From positions 93,304,845 through 93,368,844 of the forward strand of contig JAVIAB010000124.1 in NCBI GenBank assembly GCA_032433765.1: DNA of 64,000 bases. Direction: 5' to 3'. A program made the translations under genes and the position numbers. Origin of the DNA: Megaustenia siamemsis. Its lineage: Eukaryota; Mollusca; Gastropoda; Stylommatophora; Ariophantidae. Positions within the stretch are counted from its first letter, which is position 1. Each line of letters starts with the position of its first letter. This document shows positions 12,552 through 23,400 of the stretch, one piece after another. The notes under the pieces were generated by a model, which saw only the letters and a program-made list of their open reading frames with translations, searched no databases and was not told where the DNA came from.

Positions 12552-12797
12552 GAGCCCCCGTCACGCCAAGTGGTGTAGAGGGAATATGGTGTTAGTAATC
12601 ATAAATTTTACAACACTTCAGCACATTATTTTTGGAGTAATGTTGTCGATATTACGCCCCTGCTGCTTTTTTTCCCAGAAAAAAAATCCGGTACCCATTA
12701 AAGGTAGGGTGAACCCGGCAGCCTTCGGTTGGGATCGAACCCTACCTTTTGTCCTTTGTAGTCCAGTTTACTAACCACTCAGCTTTCGCTGCTCCCT
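12552..12797 (-). mobile_element. tRNA-headed SINE copy inside the hAT relic
   Basis: Nearly full-length reverse copy with the same head, body and end as the other copies, including GGTTCGATCCCAACC in reverse. It separates the first and second catalytic blocks of the hAT relic, so it inserted after the transposon. Confidence 0.88.
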
Positions 12798-13773
12798 AAA
12801 GTATACTTATTGACTTCGTAGAAATAAGAGGAAAAAGTAGAAATGCTCTCAAATGTTATTTTTGTTTGTTTATGGAGACAGTAAAACAATTTGGCCTTGG
12901 AAGTGAAATTGTAGCAGTTATGGGGATAATACAAATATGAAATTAAGTTATTTGTAAGGAAAATGAAGAAAATGTATTTTTATCAAAGTGTTGGAATAGA
13001 AGGAAAGTTCTTAGCTAAGGATGTACCGCTCATATGATACACAATTAGGAACATTTGGCTATTAATTAAATCCCGCTTTATGTTGAAGGAATTGTTGTGA
13101 AGGTGTGTGGCTATTTTCACATATTTAATGTCAGAGTGGAAATAATTAAGGAGTTCTGTGAATTAGTTGGGCAGTAATTTAGAAAGATACAGAGTTAAAA
13201 CAATGCTTGGTGGCTCTCCTTACTACCAGCAATCAGAAGAATCTGTGAAATGTAGCCCGCACTTAAGTCATTCTTCCTCTCTGAAGAACAATGTTCAGTG
13301 ATGTTAAAGAAGTTGCTTAGTGATACTTGCACCTCGCTGTGGATGAATTTTGATCATGCAACTTTGCCACTTGTTCATGATGTGATGTTAATACTGAAGG
13401 CGAGGGTGTAACTGTAGTATATTCTTCAAAATTGTTATCAAGATTAATTGAAAAATTGAACTCTAGAAAAGAAGTGAGGTTCATTCTATCATCAGTTAAA
13501 CAACTTTTGATATCTTTACAAGAAAATGGGCCCATCTCCACAACAGAATGTCTCAGTGTTTCTTGTAAACTAGATAAAAATGCTGTTAAATATATCAGTG
13601 CATGGGTTGTTTATTCACAAAATAACAAAACTATGAAAGTTTACTATTAATATTAAGATGACATCAAAAAAGGGGAGAATGTTTAGAAAAAATAATTGCT
13701 CATTACTTTTCTTTAAATTAAAATAGCCTTCACTTGAATGAAGATAATTTGTTTGACGAAATTTCTTTGCTTA

Positions 13774-14087
13774 TAGAAAGAGTTTTCTCTTCCTGGAAGT
13801 AAATGCTTCAGTGGAAAGAGTTTTCTCTTCCTGGAAGTAAATGCTTCAGTAGAAAGAGTTTTCTCTTCCTGGAAGTAAATGCTTCAGTGGAAAGAGTTTT
13901 CTCTTCCCGGTAGTAAATACTTCAGTAGAAAGAGTTTTCTCTTCCTGGAAGTAAATGCTTCAGTGGAAAGAATTTTCTCTTCCTAGAAGTAAATGCTTCA
14001 GTAGAAAGAATTTTCTCTTCCTAGAAGTAAATGCTTCAGTAGAAAGAGTTTTCTCTTCCTGGAAGTAAATGATTCAGTGCAAAGAGT
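13774..14087 (+). repeat. 38-bp minisatellite made from hAT coding sequence, about 8 copies
   Basis: The unit GTGGAAAGAGTTTTCTCTTC plus CTGGAAGTAAATGCTTCA repeats with few substitutions. Read from AAATGCTTCA it encodes NASVERVFSSW, the conserved ASVERVFS dimerisation motif of hAT transposases. Thirty-eight is not a multiple of three, so each copy shifts frame. Sequence on both sides belongs to the same relic. Confidence 0.85.
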
Positions 14088-14317
14088 TTTCTTTTCAATG
14101 AAAATGATGTGAACACCCCAAAAGCCCAAAATGAGTTTAGGAGCTACCCGAGCCATGCTTGCCATCTTGACAAACTTCAATATGACCTGTCAAGAATTGG
14201 GATCCAGGGAAGACCAGCTGAAGAAAATTCACTATTTGGAAAAGCATCTGTAGACTGTCATGTTAAATAGCGAGTAAGTATCGTAACTATAATTAAATCC
14301 CTTATATTATAAACATA

Positions 14318-14575
14318 GGGGGCCGCGATACCTCAGTGGTTAATGAACTGGACTACAAATGACAAGAGATAGGGTTCGATCCCAACCGACGGCTTCCGGG
14401 TTCACCCAGCTTTTATTGGGTACCTGAATTTTTTTTCAGGGAAAGTAAAGCGGCACGGGCGTAATACCGACCACATTACACCAAAAATCATGTGCCGAAG
14501 GTCTGTAAAATATATGGTCACTAACACCATATTCTCTATACGCCACTTGGCGTGACGGGGGTACTTTACTTTTTT
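14318..14575 (+). mobile_element. Full-length tRNA-headed SINE with 16-bp target duplication
   Basis: This is the best-defined copy. TTATATTATAAACATA is present at 14302-14317 and again at 14576-14591, flanking 258 bp. The head is GGGGCCGCGATACCTCAGTGG (A box), with a B box GGTTCGATCCC at about 14373 and a body of about 130 bp. It ends GGCGTGACGGGGGTACTTTAC plus a T run. It defines the element boundaries for the family. Confidence 0.95.
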
Positions 14576-14591
14576 TTATATTATAAACATA

Positions 14592-15480
14592 ATGAGTAAT
14601 TAAATTCTTTAAAATGTGTCTGTAACTAAATAATCGAATGGCAAACTAACGTAGGGTAGATTTCAAAAAGTAGTTTCTGTTATGTTTACATATGTCCCTC
14701 TAAATTGTGGAAGAAATCGTATAGCCCTAGCATAAACGCGATACGGTCATAAATATGAAACGGATGGGAAGAAAGATGATTGAAAAAAGTAAATCAGCAA
14801 ATACGGATTATGATTGTTATATGCCCGTTTGTCTCCTGAGACATTGGATCCGCTTTAAAATTACTTGTTCACCGTGCTAAGACTAGACGGACCAGATTTG
14901 GAATACCCAGCTTAACTCAAACATTGCACGGACCACTGTGCAGGTCTGTTGCTTTTTTCCTTAGAAAAATGTGGTGTGTTTCAGGATCACGTTTTTTTTT
15001 TTTTTGCCATTTGCCTATTTTGCTAAAATCTCGACACCTGTTGCAATCTTGTACGGCCATTTCACGTGAAGTATAAAAAAAATACGAAGACACATGCAAC
15101 ACGACAAGTAGAATAAAGCAAGTGTATCCGTAATAAAGCAAGAGGAACATCAAGTCACATAGGTCACAACTGATGACACAGACTGGCAGACAATTACTGT
15201 TGATGTGGAGATTACAAGGTAGATGAATGCTGATAAGTATTGGAGTTGAAAGAGAGCAAATACAATATGAGATTAAGGTGTAACAATGAAAGAAGAGGAA
15301 CGATATGAGAATAGAAGATACGACGACATAAAGAAACGGCAACGAGAAGTAGAAGAACTACATCCCGGATGTGTATAATACAACAACGACATTCACATCA
15401 TGGATACAAATAAATCAAATGTTCTAATGCGTCTTAGATTGGTCAAGATAAAGCTCTGAAATAGATCATGGGTGTGTAAA
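14592..15480. other. Intergenic; no gene seen
   Basis: No family was recognised. A 141-codon minus-strand open frame at 14917-15342 is low-complexity hydrophobic sequence without motif support. Confidence 0.45.
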
Positions 15481-16135
15481 GGTAAAGCAGAGACGTTCAT
15501 CGTTGATTCGGTTGCTCGGCAGGCAGAATAGTCAAGGAAGACAGTGGTGCATATGTTATGACCACGAGCAGCATGACGATGGAGGTGATGGCAGCAGCCA
15601 TGGCATTCATCTGGTTCGAATCACAAGACTACACCCACGCCTGTATACTAAGTGATTCGATGAGCATGATAAAAAAAAGTGGAGGCAGGCTCTGTACGCA
15701 TGCAGTGGGTCATTGCAGAAGTAAAAAATATGTAAGGTCACCTTTGTCTACGTCGCTGGACATGTGGGAGTACGGGGGAAATGGTAGAGCGGCTAGCTGC
15801 GCTATCGTTGAGTACGATCAACTAATGGATCGGGCGGACACCATCAATGCCTTCCGAAATGTTGGAAGAACACAGGACTTAGACAACCGTGAGTCTACGT
15901 CACTCCTTCGGATGAAAGGAAGGTAGTTAAAATGGACACAGCCAGAAACGAGAAACTTAGTGGGCATCTAAGAAGACTTATCAACCAACACATAACTTGA
16001 GTCGTTAGTCGATGGACACTGCGAGACTTGCTGAGGAGGGGATCGGAGCACCTATAGACTTGTTCGAAGTGCAATGATGATGACACGCTAATAACTCAAC
16101 ACATCAATAACTCAATAACTCATCAACTCAATAAC
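15480..16135 (+). mobile_element. RNase-H LINE (RNH-LINE) 3' fragment
   Basis: It translates to the C-terminal RNase H part of a non-LTR element: MTTSSMTMEVMAAAMAF (Glu motif), HACILSDSMSMIKK (Asp motif), a damaged GHxGVxGNExAD block, then NAFRNVGRTQDLDN and LLRM. It ends in an AATAACTCAATAACTCA-like tail. Frameshifts and stops inactivate it. The same family recurs at 20785 (-), 29575 (+), 32355 (+) and 36214 (-). Confidence 0.78.
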
Positions 16136-16500
16136 GCAGATAAGATAGAGAAGGACAGCGGGAATATGCTTGAATGAAATAAAGAAGTAAATCATGGATG
16201 TGGTTAGATGTAGAAGGTATCCACAAGAAAACATGTTTTGTTTGCAAGTTGTCTCCAAGACAAAACTTATCTATAGTACAATTTATTTTGTAGTTGTTAA
16301 AAGACGATACTTGTTTACGTAGGTCCTACTTCTTGGAATTTAATGAAATTTAAAAAAACAACATAATTTTACTTTGGAGTGAAACATATATGGCGATTTA
16401 CTGTCATATCAAATGTGTCATGAAAGAGGCAGAGTCAGAACTGATCTACGCCCGAATCATTTTATAAAACACACTTACACACACACACATTTATATATAT

Positions 16501-16575
16501 ATGGACTTGTCTGATGCGTTATGTGAGTGACCGGTAAACTAAACTAAACTAATCTAGAGTAAACTAAAATAACCT
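16501..16575 (+). repeat. 75-bp direct repeat, left copy
   Basis: Identical, as far as I can compare by eye, to 19429-19503. It starts ATGGACTTGTCTGATGCG and ends AAACTAAAATAACCT. The two copies bracket about 2.85 kb of satellite, SINE and inverted repeats. Confidence 0.92.
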
Positions 16576-16782
16576 ATATATATATATATATAAGAATCGC
16601 TGAAAAAGATGTATATTTTACTCATTAAAACCTGGCAAAATATTGGTTGAAATTAAATAGGCACTACACGCCTTGCGCTGGGCTCCATGCGAAAGTGTTC
16701 TGGTACAAGGACATCAGAACAATTAAAATAAAGGGGTATGAGAGAAGTGCATCGCCTTGAGATGTACATACCTAGAGAAGCT

Positions 16783-17730
16783 AAAGTTCACGCCAATATT
16801 CGGGTACATGAATCCTTCAGACTAAAGTTCAGACCAATATTTAGGTACATGAATCCTTCAGACTAAAGTTCACGCCAATATTTGGGTACATGAATCCTTC
16901 AGACTAAACTTCACGCCAATATTCGGATACATGAATCCTTCAGATTAAACTTCACGCCAATATTCGGGTACATGAATTCTTCAGACTAAAGTTCACGCCA
17001 ATATTCGAGTACATGAATCCTTCAGATTAAAGTTCACGCCAATATTCGAGTACATGAATCCTTCAGACAAAAGTTCACGCCAATATTCGAGTACATGAAT
17101 CCTTCAGACTAAAGTTCACGCCAATATTCGAGTACATGAATTCTTCAGTCTAAAGTTCTCGCCAATAGTCGAGTACATGAATCCTTCAGACTAAAATTCA
17201 CACCAATATTCGGGTACATGAATCCTTCAGACTAAAGTTCTCGCCAATATTCGAGTACATGAATCCTTCAGACTAAAGTTCTCGCCAATATTCGAGTACA
17301 TGAATCCTTCAGACTAAAGTTCTCGCCAATATTCGAGTACATGAATCCTTCAGACTAAAGTTCTCGCCAATAGTCGAGTACATGAATCCTTCAGACTAAA
17401 GTTCTCGCCAATATTCGAGTACATGAATCCTTCAGACTAAAGTTCACGCCAATATTCGAGTACACGAATCCTTCAGACTAAAGTTCTCGCCAATATTCGG
17501 GTACATGAATCCTTCAGACTAAAGTTCACGCCAATATTCGAGTACATGAATTCTTCAGACTAAAGTTCACACCAATATTCGGGTACACGAATCCTTCAGA
17601 CTAAAGTTCACGCCAATATTCGAGTACATGAATCCTTCAGACTAAAATTCACGCCAATATTCGGGTACACGAATCCTTCAGACTAAAGTTCACGCCAATA
17701 TTCGGGTGCATTAATCCTTCATATTAAATA
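16783..17730 (+). repeat. 41-bp satellite, about 23 copies
   Basis: The unit is AAAGTTCACGCCAATATTCG plus GGTACATGAATCCTTCAGACT, with variants such as TTCTCG for TTCACG. A single diverged unit also sits at about 18573-18620, outside the array. No reading frame is maintained. Confidence 0.93.
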
Positions 17731-17995
17731 AAGTGCACCAGATTTTGACCGATCCTGAAGCCCTTGATGAACAAAAGTAGTTTCTCTTCCACCTGCCATA
17801 TACTGCGCGCCATGTACTAGGGGAATATTTTAACCAAACCTGTGTCTTTACAATGATACATATATTATTTATGATTCTTGTAATGGTTTCTTAGTAGAGC
17901 GTAAAACTGATTACCTAACCTCATTAGGTTGTAACTTTCAGGATCAAGATGTAAACAATAAAATGCATAAAACTTGACATCATTATAAAACAAAA

Positions 17996-18243
17996 GTAAA
18001 GTACCCCCATCGCGCCAAATAGCGTATAGGGAATATGGTGTTAGTGACCATAAATTTTACAGACCTTTGGCACATGATTTTCGGGGTAATGTGGTCAGTA
18101 TTACGCCCGCGTCGCTTTACTTTCCCAGAAAAATCCGATACCCATTTAAGGCGGGGTGAACCCGGAACCCGTCGGTTGGGATCGAACCCTACCCCTTGTC
18201 TTTTGTAATCTAGTTCACTAACCATTGAGCTATCGCGGCTCCC
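17996..18243 (-). mobile_element. tRNA-headed SINE copy
   Basis: Full reverse copy between the 41-bp satellite and the inverted-repeat block. Its head is GGGAGCCGCGATAGCTCAATGG on the minus strand, with B box GGTTCGATCCC. An 80-codon frame across the body is not a gene; the same frame exists in other copies. Confidence 0.9.
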
Positions 18244-18271
18244 AACTTGACATCACGTTAACAGTAAAATA

Positions 18272-18968
18272 AAAATTTAAAAAAAAAAAATGGTATATAA
18301 GAAGCTTTACGTGATAAGTGGACGACACGGACTAAACAACGTTTCGGCCCAATAGGCCTTCATCAGGAACAAACAAAAACACACACACACAAAACTAATA
18401 ACGAAACAACCAAAACAAAAACAATCGAAATGTGTTAAAGAAAATAAAATAAACTATCCTGTCAAAACCAAAAGGAAATAGTAACCAAGTGCGGCTGTCG
18501 TGAACGTAGAGAAACGTGTAAAAATGTGTAAAGTTCACATAATTAAAAGTGTAAAAAGAAGGACTAAAAATTCGGGTATTCGGCCAATATTCGGTTACAT
18601 GAATCATTCAGACTAATGATATGTCTTTGTAATGATAATTGCATCTCATATGCCAGGTTTTAATGAGTAAAATGTACATCTTTTTCACCGATTCTTATAT
18701 ATATATATATATACACCCACATATATATATATATATGTCGTGTTTAATTAATCTTTAACACATTTCGATTGTTTTTGTTTTGGTTGTTTCGTTATTAGTT
18801 TTGTGTGTGTGTGTGTGTTTTTGTTTGTTCCTGATGAAGGCCTATTGGGCCGAAACGTTGTTTAGTCTGTGTCGTCCACTTATCACGTAAAGCTTCTTAC
18901 ATATTATTTTTTTTTTATTTCCTCACATTCAGCTTTACTGCAGCTTCGCATTTTTATGCCTTAACCCT
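18272..18968. mobile_element. Inverted-repeat retroelement with hammerhead-like cores, 14-bp target duplication
   Basis: TTAACAGTAAAATA at 18258-18271 and 18969-18982 flanks 697 bp. Inside, about 140 bp at 18298-18437 is repeated in reverse at 18750-18900 with very high identity. Each arm carries CTGATGAAGGCCTATTGGGC then CGAAAC, a GGCC/GGCC stem between CTGATGA and GAAA as in the hammerhead ribozyme core. The centre holds (AT)n runs, one diverged 41-bp satellite unit, and sequence reverse-complementary to about 16585-16660. Penelope-like elements are known to carry hammerhead motifs in their terminal repeats and to insert as inverted copies. Membership of that class is my inference; no polymerase is present. 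Confidence 0.6.
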
Positions 18969-19259
18969 TTAACAGTAAAATACTTTGTTTACGATACTCT
19001 ATAGTGTAGGGATAAACACGTATTGTTTGAGCAAAAACAGTTATCCTCATCGCGCTGACATTGTAAAGTCTCTCTGAGACACTGGGTGAAAAACAGACGC
19101 AAAATTGACTCAGAATCAGCAACCATGAATAAAATGAAGGAATATAATTTCAAGGTTGCTAATGTTGCCAGACGAGAGCGTTAAGCAGAAGGCCACGAAA
19201 GAACTGTAACCAAAAAAAATACCAGTAGCGTGAGTGGCTACTCGTTCTTCGTATATACA

Positions 19260-19390
19260 GTTTGTTTTGTGTGTGTGTTTTTATTGTTTGTTCCTGATGA
19301 AGGCCTATTGAGCCGAAACGTTGTTTAGTCTGTGTCGTCCACTTGTCACGTAAAGCTTCTTACATACCATTTTTTTATTTTTTTTATTTT
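19260..19390 (+). mobile_element. Short 131-bp hammerhead-like retroposon with 15-bp target duplication
   Basis: TTCTTCGTATATACA occurs at 19245-19259 and 19391-19405. The insert has a GT-rich start, then CTGATGAAGGCCTATTGAGC CGAAACG at about 19294-19320. CGTAAAGCTTCTTAC follows, and it ends in a T-rich tail. It is the same family as the arms of the 18272-18968 element, but shorter at both ends. The target duplication and T tail indicate retroposition. Confidence 0.7.
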
Positions 19391-19428
19391 TTCTTCGTAT
19401 ATACACTTGGAAGAAGATCTCAACACTT

Positions 19429-19503
19429 ATGGACTTGTCTGATGCGTTATGTGAGTGACCGGTAAACTAAACTAAACTAATCTAGAGTAAACTAAAATAA
19501 CCT
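19429..19503 (+). repeat. 75-bp direct repeat, right copy
   Basis: Partner of 16501-16575. Here it continues into AAACTAAAC, whereas the left copy continues into an (AT)n run, which marks the junction of whatever was inserted or duplicated. Confidence 0.92.
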
Positions 19504-20461
19504 AAACTAAACATTTATCTTGAGCTTCCAAATCACACGCGTGCAATTATCTGTTCCTTCATAAATCTCGCCCACCCTCCCCTTCGTTTTACAATATATG
19601 AGTTATAAAAATAATACAAAGTTAAATTTCATAGTTACATATCTATAAACAGACAATACATAATAGAAATGCTCGTTAGAAAGCAATGAAATAACGGTGT
19701 CGTGTTTATTAATTCTTTTATTTTCTGATATAGATGCTTTGCAGGTAAGTGACCTCATTTTATAGACAATATATCAGCATGACAAACGCATGGCTGCGAC
19801 ATTATTATTTAACAAACACGTCAAGACGATCTTCAGTTTCATTTCTTGTGATTTTTTTATTTTTTTTTTTATTTTTTTTTTTTTACTTAAAATGACACTT
19901 TGTAATATATTATCATTTTGATGAGTCATTTTAATTTTATCATAAACGTATTATCACAGTGCCCTACACATGTATGTGGTTAAAACACATTTAAAAAACG
20001 ATCTGTCAATGTTAATATCCAAATTTCTGCTTCCAGTGTATGTATTAGTTATTTCAAATTGCACGTTGTATTTAATTGTAGCTGTTACTTGCTAATGTTA
20101 CAGGGAAGGTCGGTAACTACTGCCTACTAATCTTAACTTCTGTGGATCGACGTTTCTCTATTCTGAATGAGTCACATTTCAAATCAATAATAAAGCGTGT
20201 CTTTCTAAAGTATTTTTTTTTTCAAATCGTGCTCAATCTGCAACATTCACATGAATAAAAAAAAAATTATAAACACTAGGGAGACAAATAAGGTGTGTCC
20301 GTAGATAAAATATAAACACTTTCTTTTTAAATTTATTATGCCATTGTTGAGAGTATTTTTTTTCATTTACTGGCTTGAAGAGACATATAACTGATAACAT
20401 AAATGACATATTTCAGATTTAAAGTTGTCCATGCACAGTTTAGAAGAGTGAAACTTTTAAC
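19504..20461. other. Upstream region of receptor 2
   Basis: AT-rich sequence with no coding signal and several T runs. ATATTTCAG at about 20408-20416 precedes the receptor 2 start by about 45 bp and could be the acceptor of a 5'UTR intron. No promoter motif is claimed. Confidence 0.4.
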
Positions 20462-23400
20462 ATGAGTCCTTCTGGAGACCAGTCAGGAATAAGTGACACG
20501 GCAATACAGATTTACTCATGGGTTGTTCTTGCTGTGCTGTGCCAGGTTATCAACATCTTTGGTATCGTTACAAACATTATCAACATCATCTGCTTCACAA
20601 AACAAGGCTTTGAAGACTCTGTAAACATCAGTCTCTTAGGTAATTTCGTTTTGTAAAAGGAGGAATGCCCATACCTATGTTAAAGAAATTTCGCAGTTAA
20701 AAAAATTATAGCGTTTTAATAATAAATGAATGATAAACAAGTACAGGCTATAAAAATAAAATAAGACAGATCAATCAAAATGAATGTTTATTGAGTTATT
20801 TGCGAGTCATCATAATTGCACTCCGAACATGTCCGTAGTTGCTCAGATCCCCTCCTCGGGAAGTTCCGCAGTGTTTATGTGATAATAAAGCATCATCGAA
20901 GAAACCGGTCTATGGTTGAACGAACATAAAGAATATACTGAGTTTTTATGGTGAGACATATAATCAGATATTAACCCACAAAAATCAAATGTCTGTGATT
21001 GATATCGGTGTGTTTTTTTCCTCGTTTTTCGTGAGTTTTGTGTTCTTTAAATTTTTTTACTTATATTTTTGTACCTGCACACATGTAATCATTAATACAA
21101 ATTAAATCAATTAATCATATCTGAATTGCCATTCTTATCACGTTGTCTCTATTAATTCAGTCCCGTATAATACATCATTTGCCTTTTGTATTTAAATACG
21201 CAATGCGCGACATTTCATTCGCAATTAAAATGCTACTGAACCCTTTTAAATGTTGAGCATTCTTCCATAACTCACGAAGCAATGAACAATATAGTTGTAT
21301 GTTTGCATTAAAACTCACTTCAGTGAAAATGCTATATTGATGCTAGGGATCTGTTCTGCCAAATCAATTTTATCGACGTTTGCTACAATCTAAGAATATA
21401 ATAAACATACCCATTTCTATGTAACGTCTTTTCTAGGGCGGATAATTAAAAGTAGTAGTAGTCGAGTAAACGCTAAAGAAGAAGAAAAAAATAAAGAATA
21501 ATTTAATTAAAATGTTGTTCAAATATGCGAAAAGGGAGTGTGAAAAAAGTTAACACAGAAGAACCATTATAACCGTGGCTGACAGTTAAACGAAGAAAAT
21601 TACTCTTTTACGTTTGGGTAGTAAAGACTAGTTACTCTTTCAGTTCGTGACCGATAGGATTTCTCGAATCATAATATAATTAAAGTCAAACACTGAACTA
21701 CAATGTGTAAAAAGCAATGCAGCACAATTTACTGTTTATAAAAAATAACAAGACAAAAATACGAATAGTGAAACGCTATTATTTACTCAACATTCCTGTA
21801 CTGTGCAGAAAAATGGACATTACATTAAGAAAACAGCAGAAACATTGAAGCCTTTGAAACGTGCATCTATAGAAAAATAGAGAGAGAATTGAGTGGAAGA
21901 AAAAGAGTACAAACAAGTAAGTTCTAACTCAGCTGAAAATGAAAAAAGAACTACTTAACACAATTTTAAAAAATACAACTGTCTTTTTTTAGCACGTGGA
22001 AAAATATAATACCTTTCTTAAAGTTATATGGAGAGGGAAGGTACAAGACAGACGAGGCAGAAGCAGATCAAGACTAAAGTGGACGGACAACATAAAAAAT
22101 GGGTAAAGTAAACATATGATAACGTGTACCAAGAAGGTTATAGACATAGAGTAAAATGGCACTTCGTGGCAGCCAATCTGCGATGTAAAGACGGTACCCA
22201 ATAAACGAATGAAGAGAAAAGCCAGGTAAAAATTGCAAACTTTTATTAAACCGAATAAAACTTGGTTAATGATGATAAACTCGTAAGAGGCGAATAAGGA
22301 GGTTGATCGATGGCTTGACAAGCTGTCATTGTAAAAAGTATTGTTATGGAAACAGCGCCATAGATTTTAGAGCAGTGATCTCTGCAATATGTGCCATTTT
22401 GGCATGCAAGGTTTCTGTTTTTGAGATTGTGGTTCTTCCCTATGTGCCGTCTTCGGCTCGAAAGGACAATAGATAGATAGAATGATGATAAAGAATTATG
22501 AAATATTGCTATGGCATATATTTTTTTAGATTTATTTATTGAAAAATGTAAGTAATAACACAAATTATAATTGTTCATAAATACTGTTGAGAGCGAATAG
22601 TTCATTATTTTACATCCAGGTTTAGCAGTTTCTGATCTAGGCAGTCTTACAACCATGGTCTGGACATCTATTTGTGTAACACCGGCGGTTTTATCAGCGG
22701 ACTTGCCATTTGAACCACTGGATGCCATGTATTTAGTCTCAGCGATGCCGCATGTCTCATTCACCAGAGTCAGTAGTTGGATCACTGCCATGATTACTCT
22801 AGAAAGATGTCTGTGCATCATTACTCCTTTAAAGGTTGAGTAATGTGTAATGTAATTAGTCTATATCACGTGTATTTATTACCTAGCAAACTATCACCGT
22901 GTTTATCGGTAATTCATTTATTGTTAATTATTGTTAAGGTTTATATTATAAACATTCAGGGCAAACTGACATTGTTCAAACTCTTCGCTTAATAAAGATG
23001 ACGAAGTGTCTGAAAATATTCCTACAAGTTCACTGGTTACGCAAGCGCTTCTTCCATGTGCCTTTTCTACATGTATGACGCTGAAATTCAAACCGTGTCA
23101 AAGCTGTACCACCACTAATAGACACTTTAATCCCATATACAAATTTCATGAAAGACTTTCAAGACGTTACAATTTGTTGCACGTCTATAACATCCAACTA
23201 TACGCTCTTGAGGCTAGTCATTTTTTTTTTATAGTTGCCACGAATATTTACTTTGTGGGAATAAAGTAATTGCTTGACTGATTATAACTTGTCAATAAAC
23301 TTTCACGCATCTATTTTATTGTATTACAATATGTATCTTAGATTAAATTCTACATACCTCATGTTTTAACAAAATATAAATGATTTATATGGAACAATCT

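Larger units (their letters stand above)
11984..14265 (+). pseudogene. hAT-type transposase relic (TTF/ZMYM-like group)
   Basis: Frame-corrected reading recovers blocks in hAT order. First comes an MSKK*KCSVS start at 11984. Next are VDH...SLMNL and EEIQASSFVALLVDASN (about 12295-12440), the first catalytic Asp block. Then LGSEIVAVMG-DNTN-M (about 12900-12940), the second. Then GYFHIFNVRVEIIKEFCELVG and WLSLLPAIRRIC (about 13110-13240), and KSFFLSEEQCSVMLKK near 13280. The dimerisation block NASVERVFSSW follows at 13774-14087, with ATRAMLAILTNFNMTCQE at 14140-14195. There are many stops and frameshifts. A SINE splits it at 12552 and a 38-bp minisatellite has expanded inside the C-terminal motif. 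TIRs and target duplication were not identified. Assignment to hAT is firm; the subgroup is a guess. Confidence 0.72.

Noticed and set aside
22246..22821. 191-codon minus-strand open frame
   Set aside because: It overlaps exon 2 of receptor 2 in antisense and intron LINE debris, with no family motif.
22655..22843. Short plus-strand frame starting at an internal ATG in exon 2
   Set aside because: It is the exon 2 frame of receptor 2 beginning at an internal Met and reading past the donor. It is not a separate gene.
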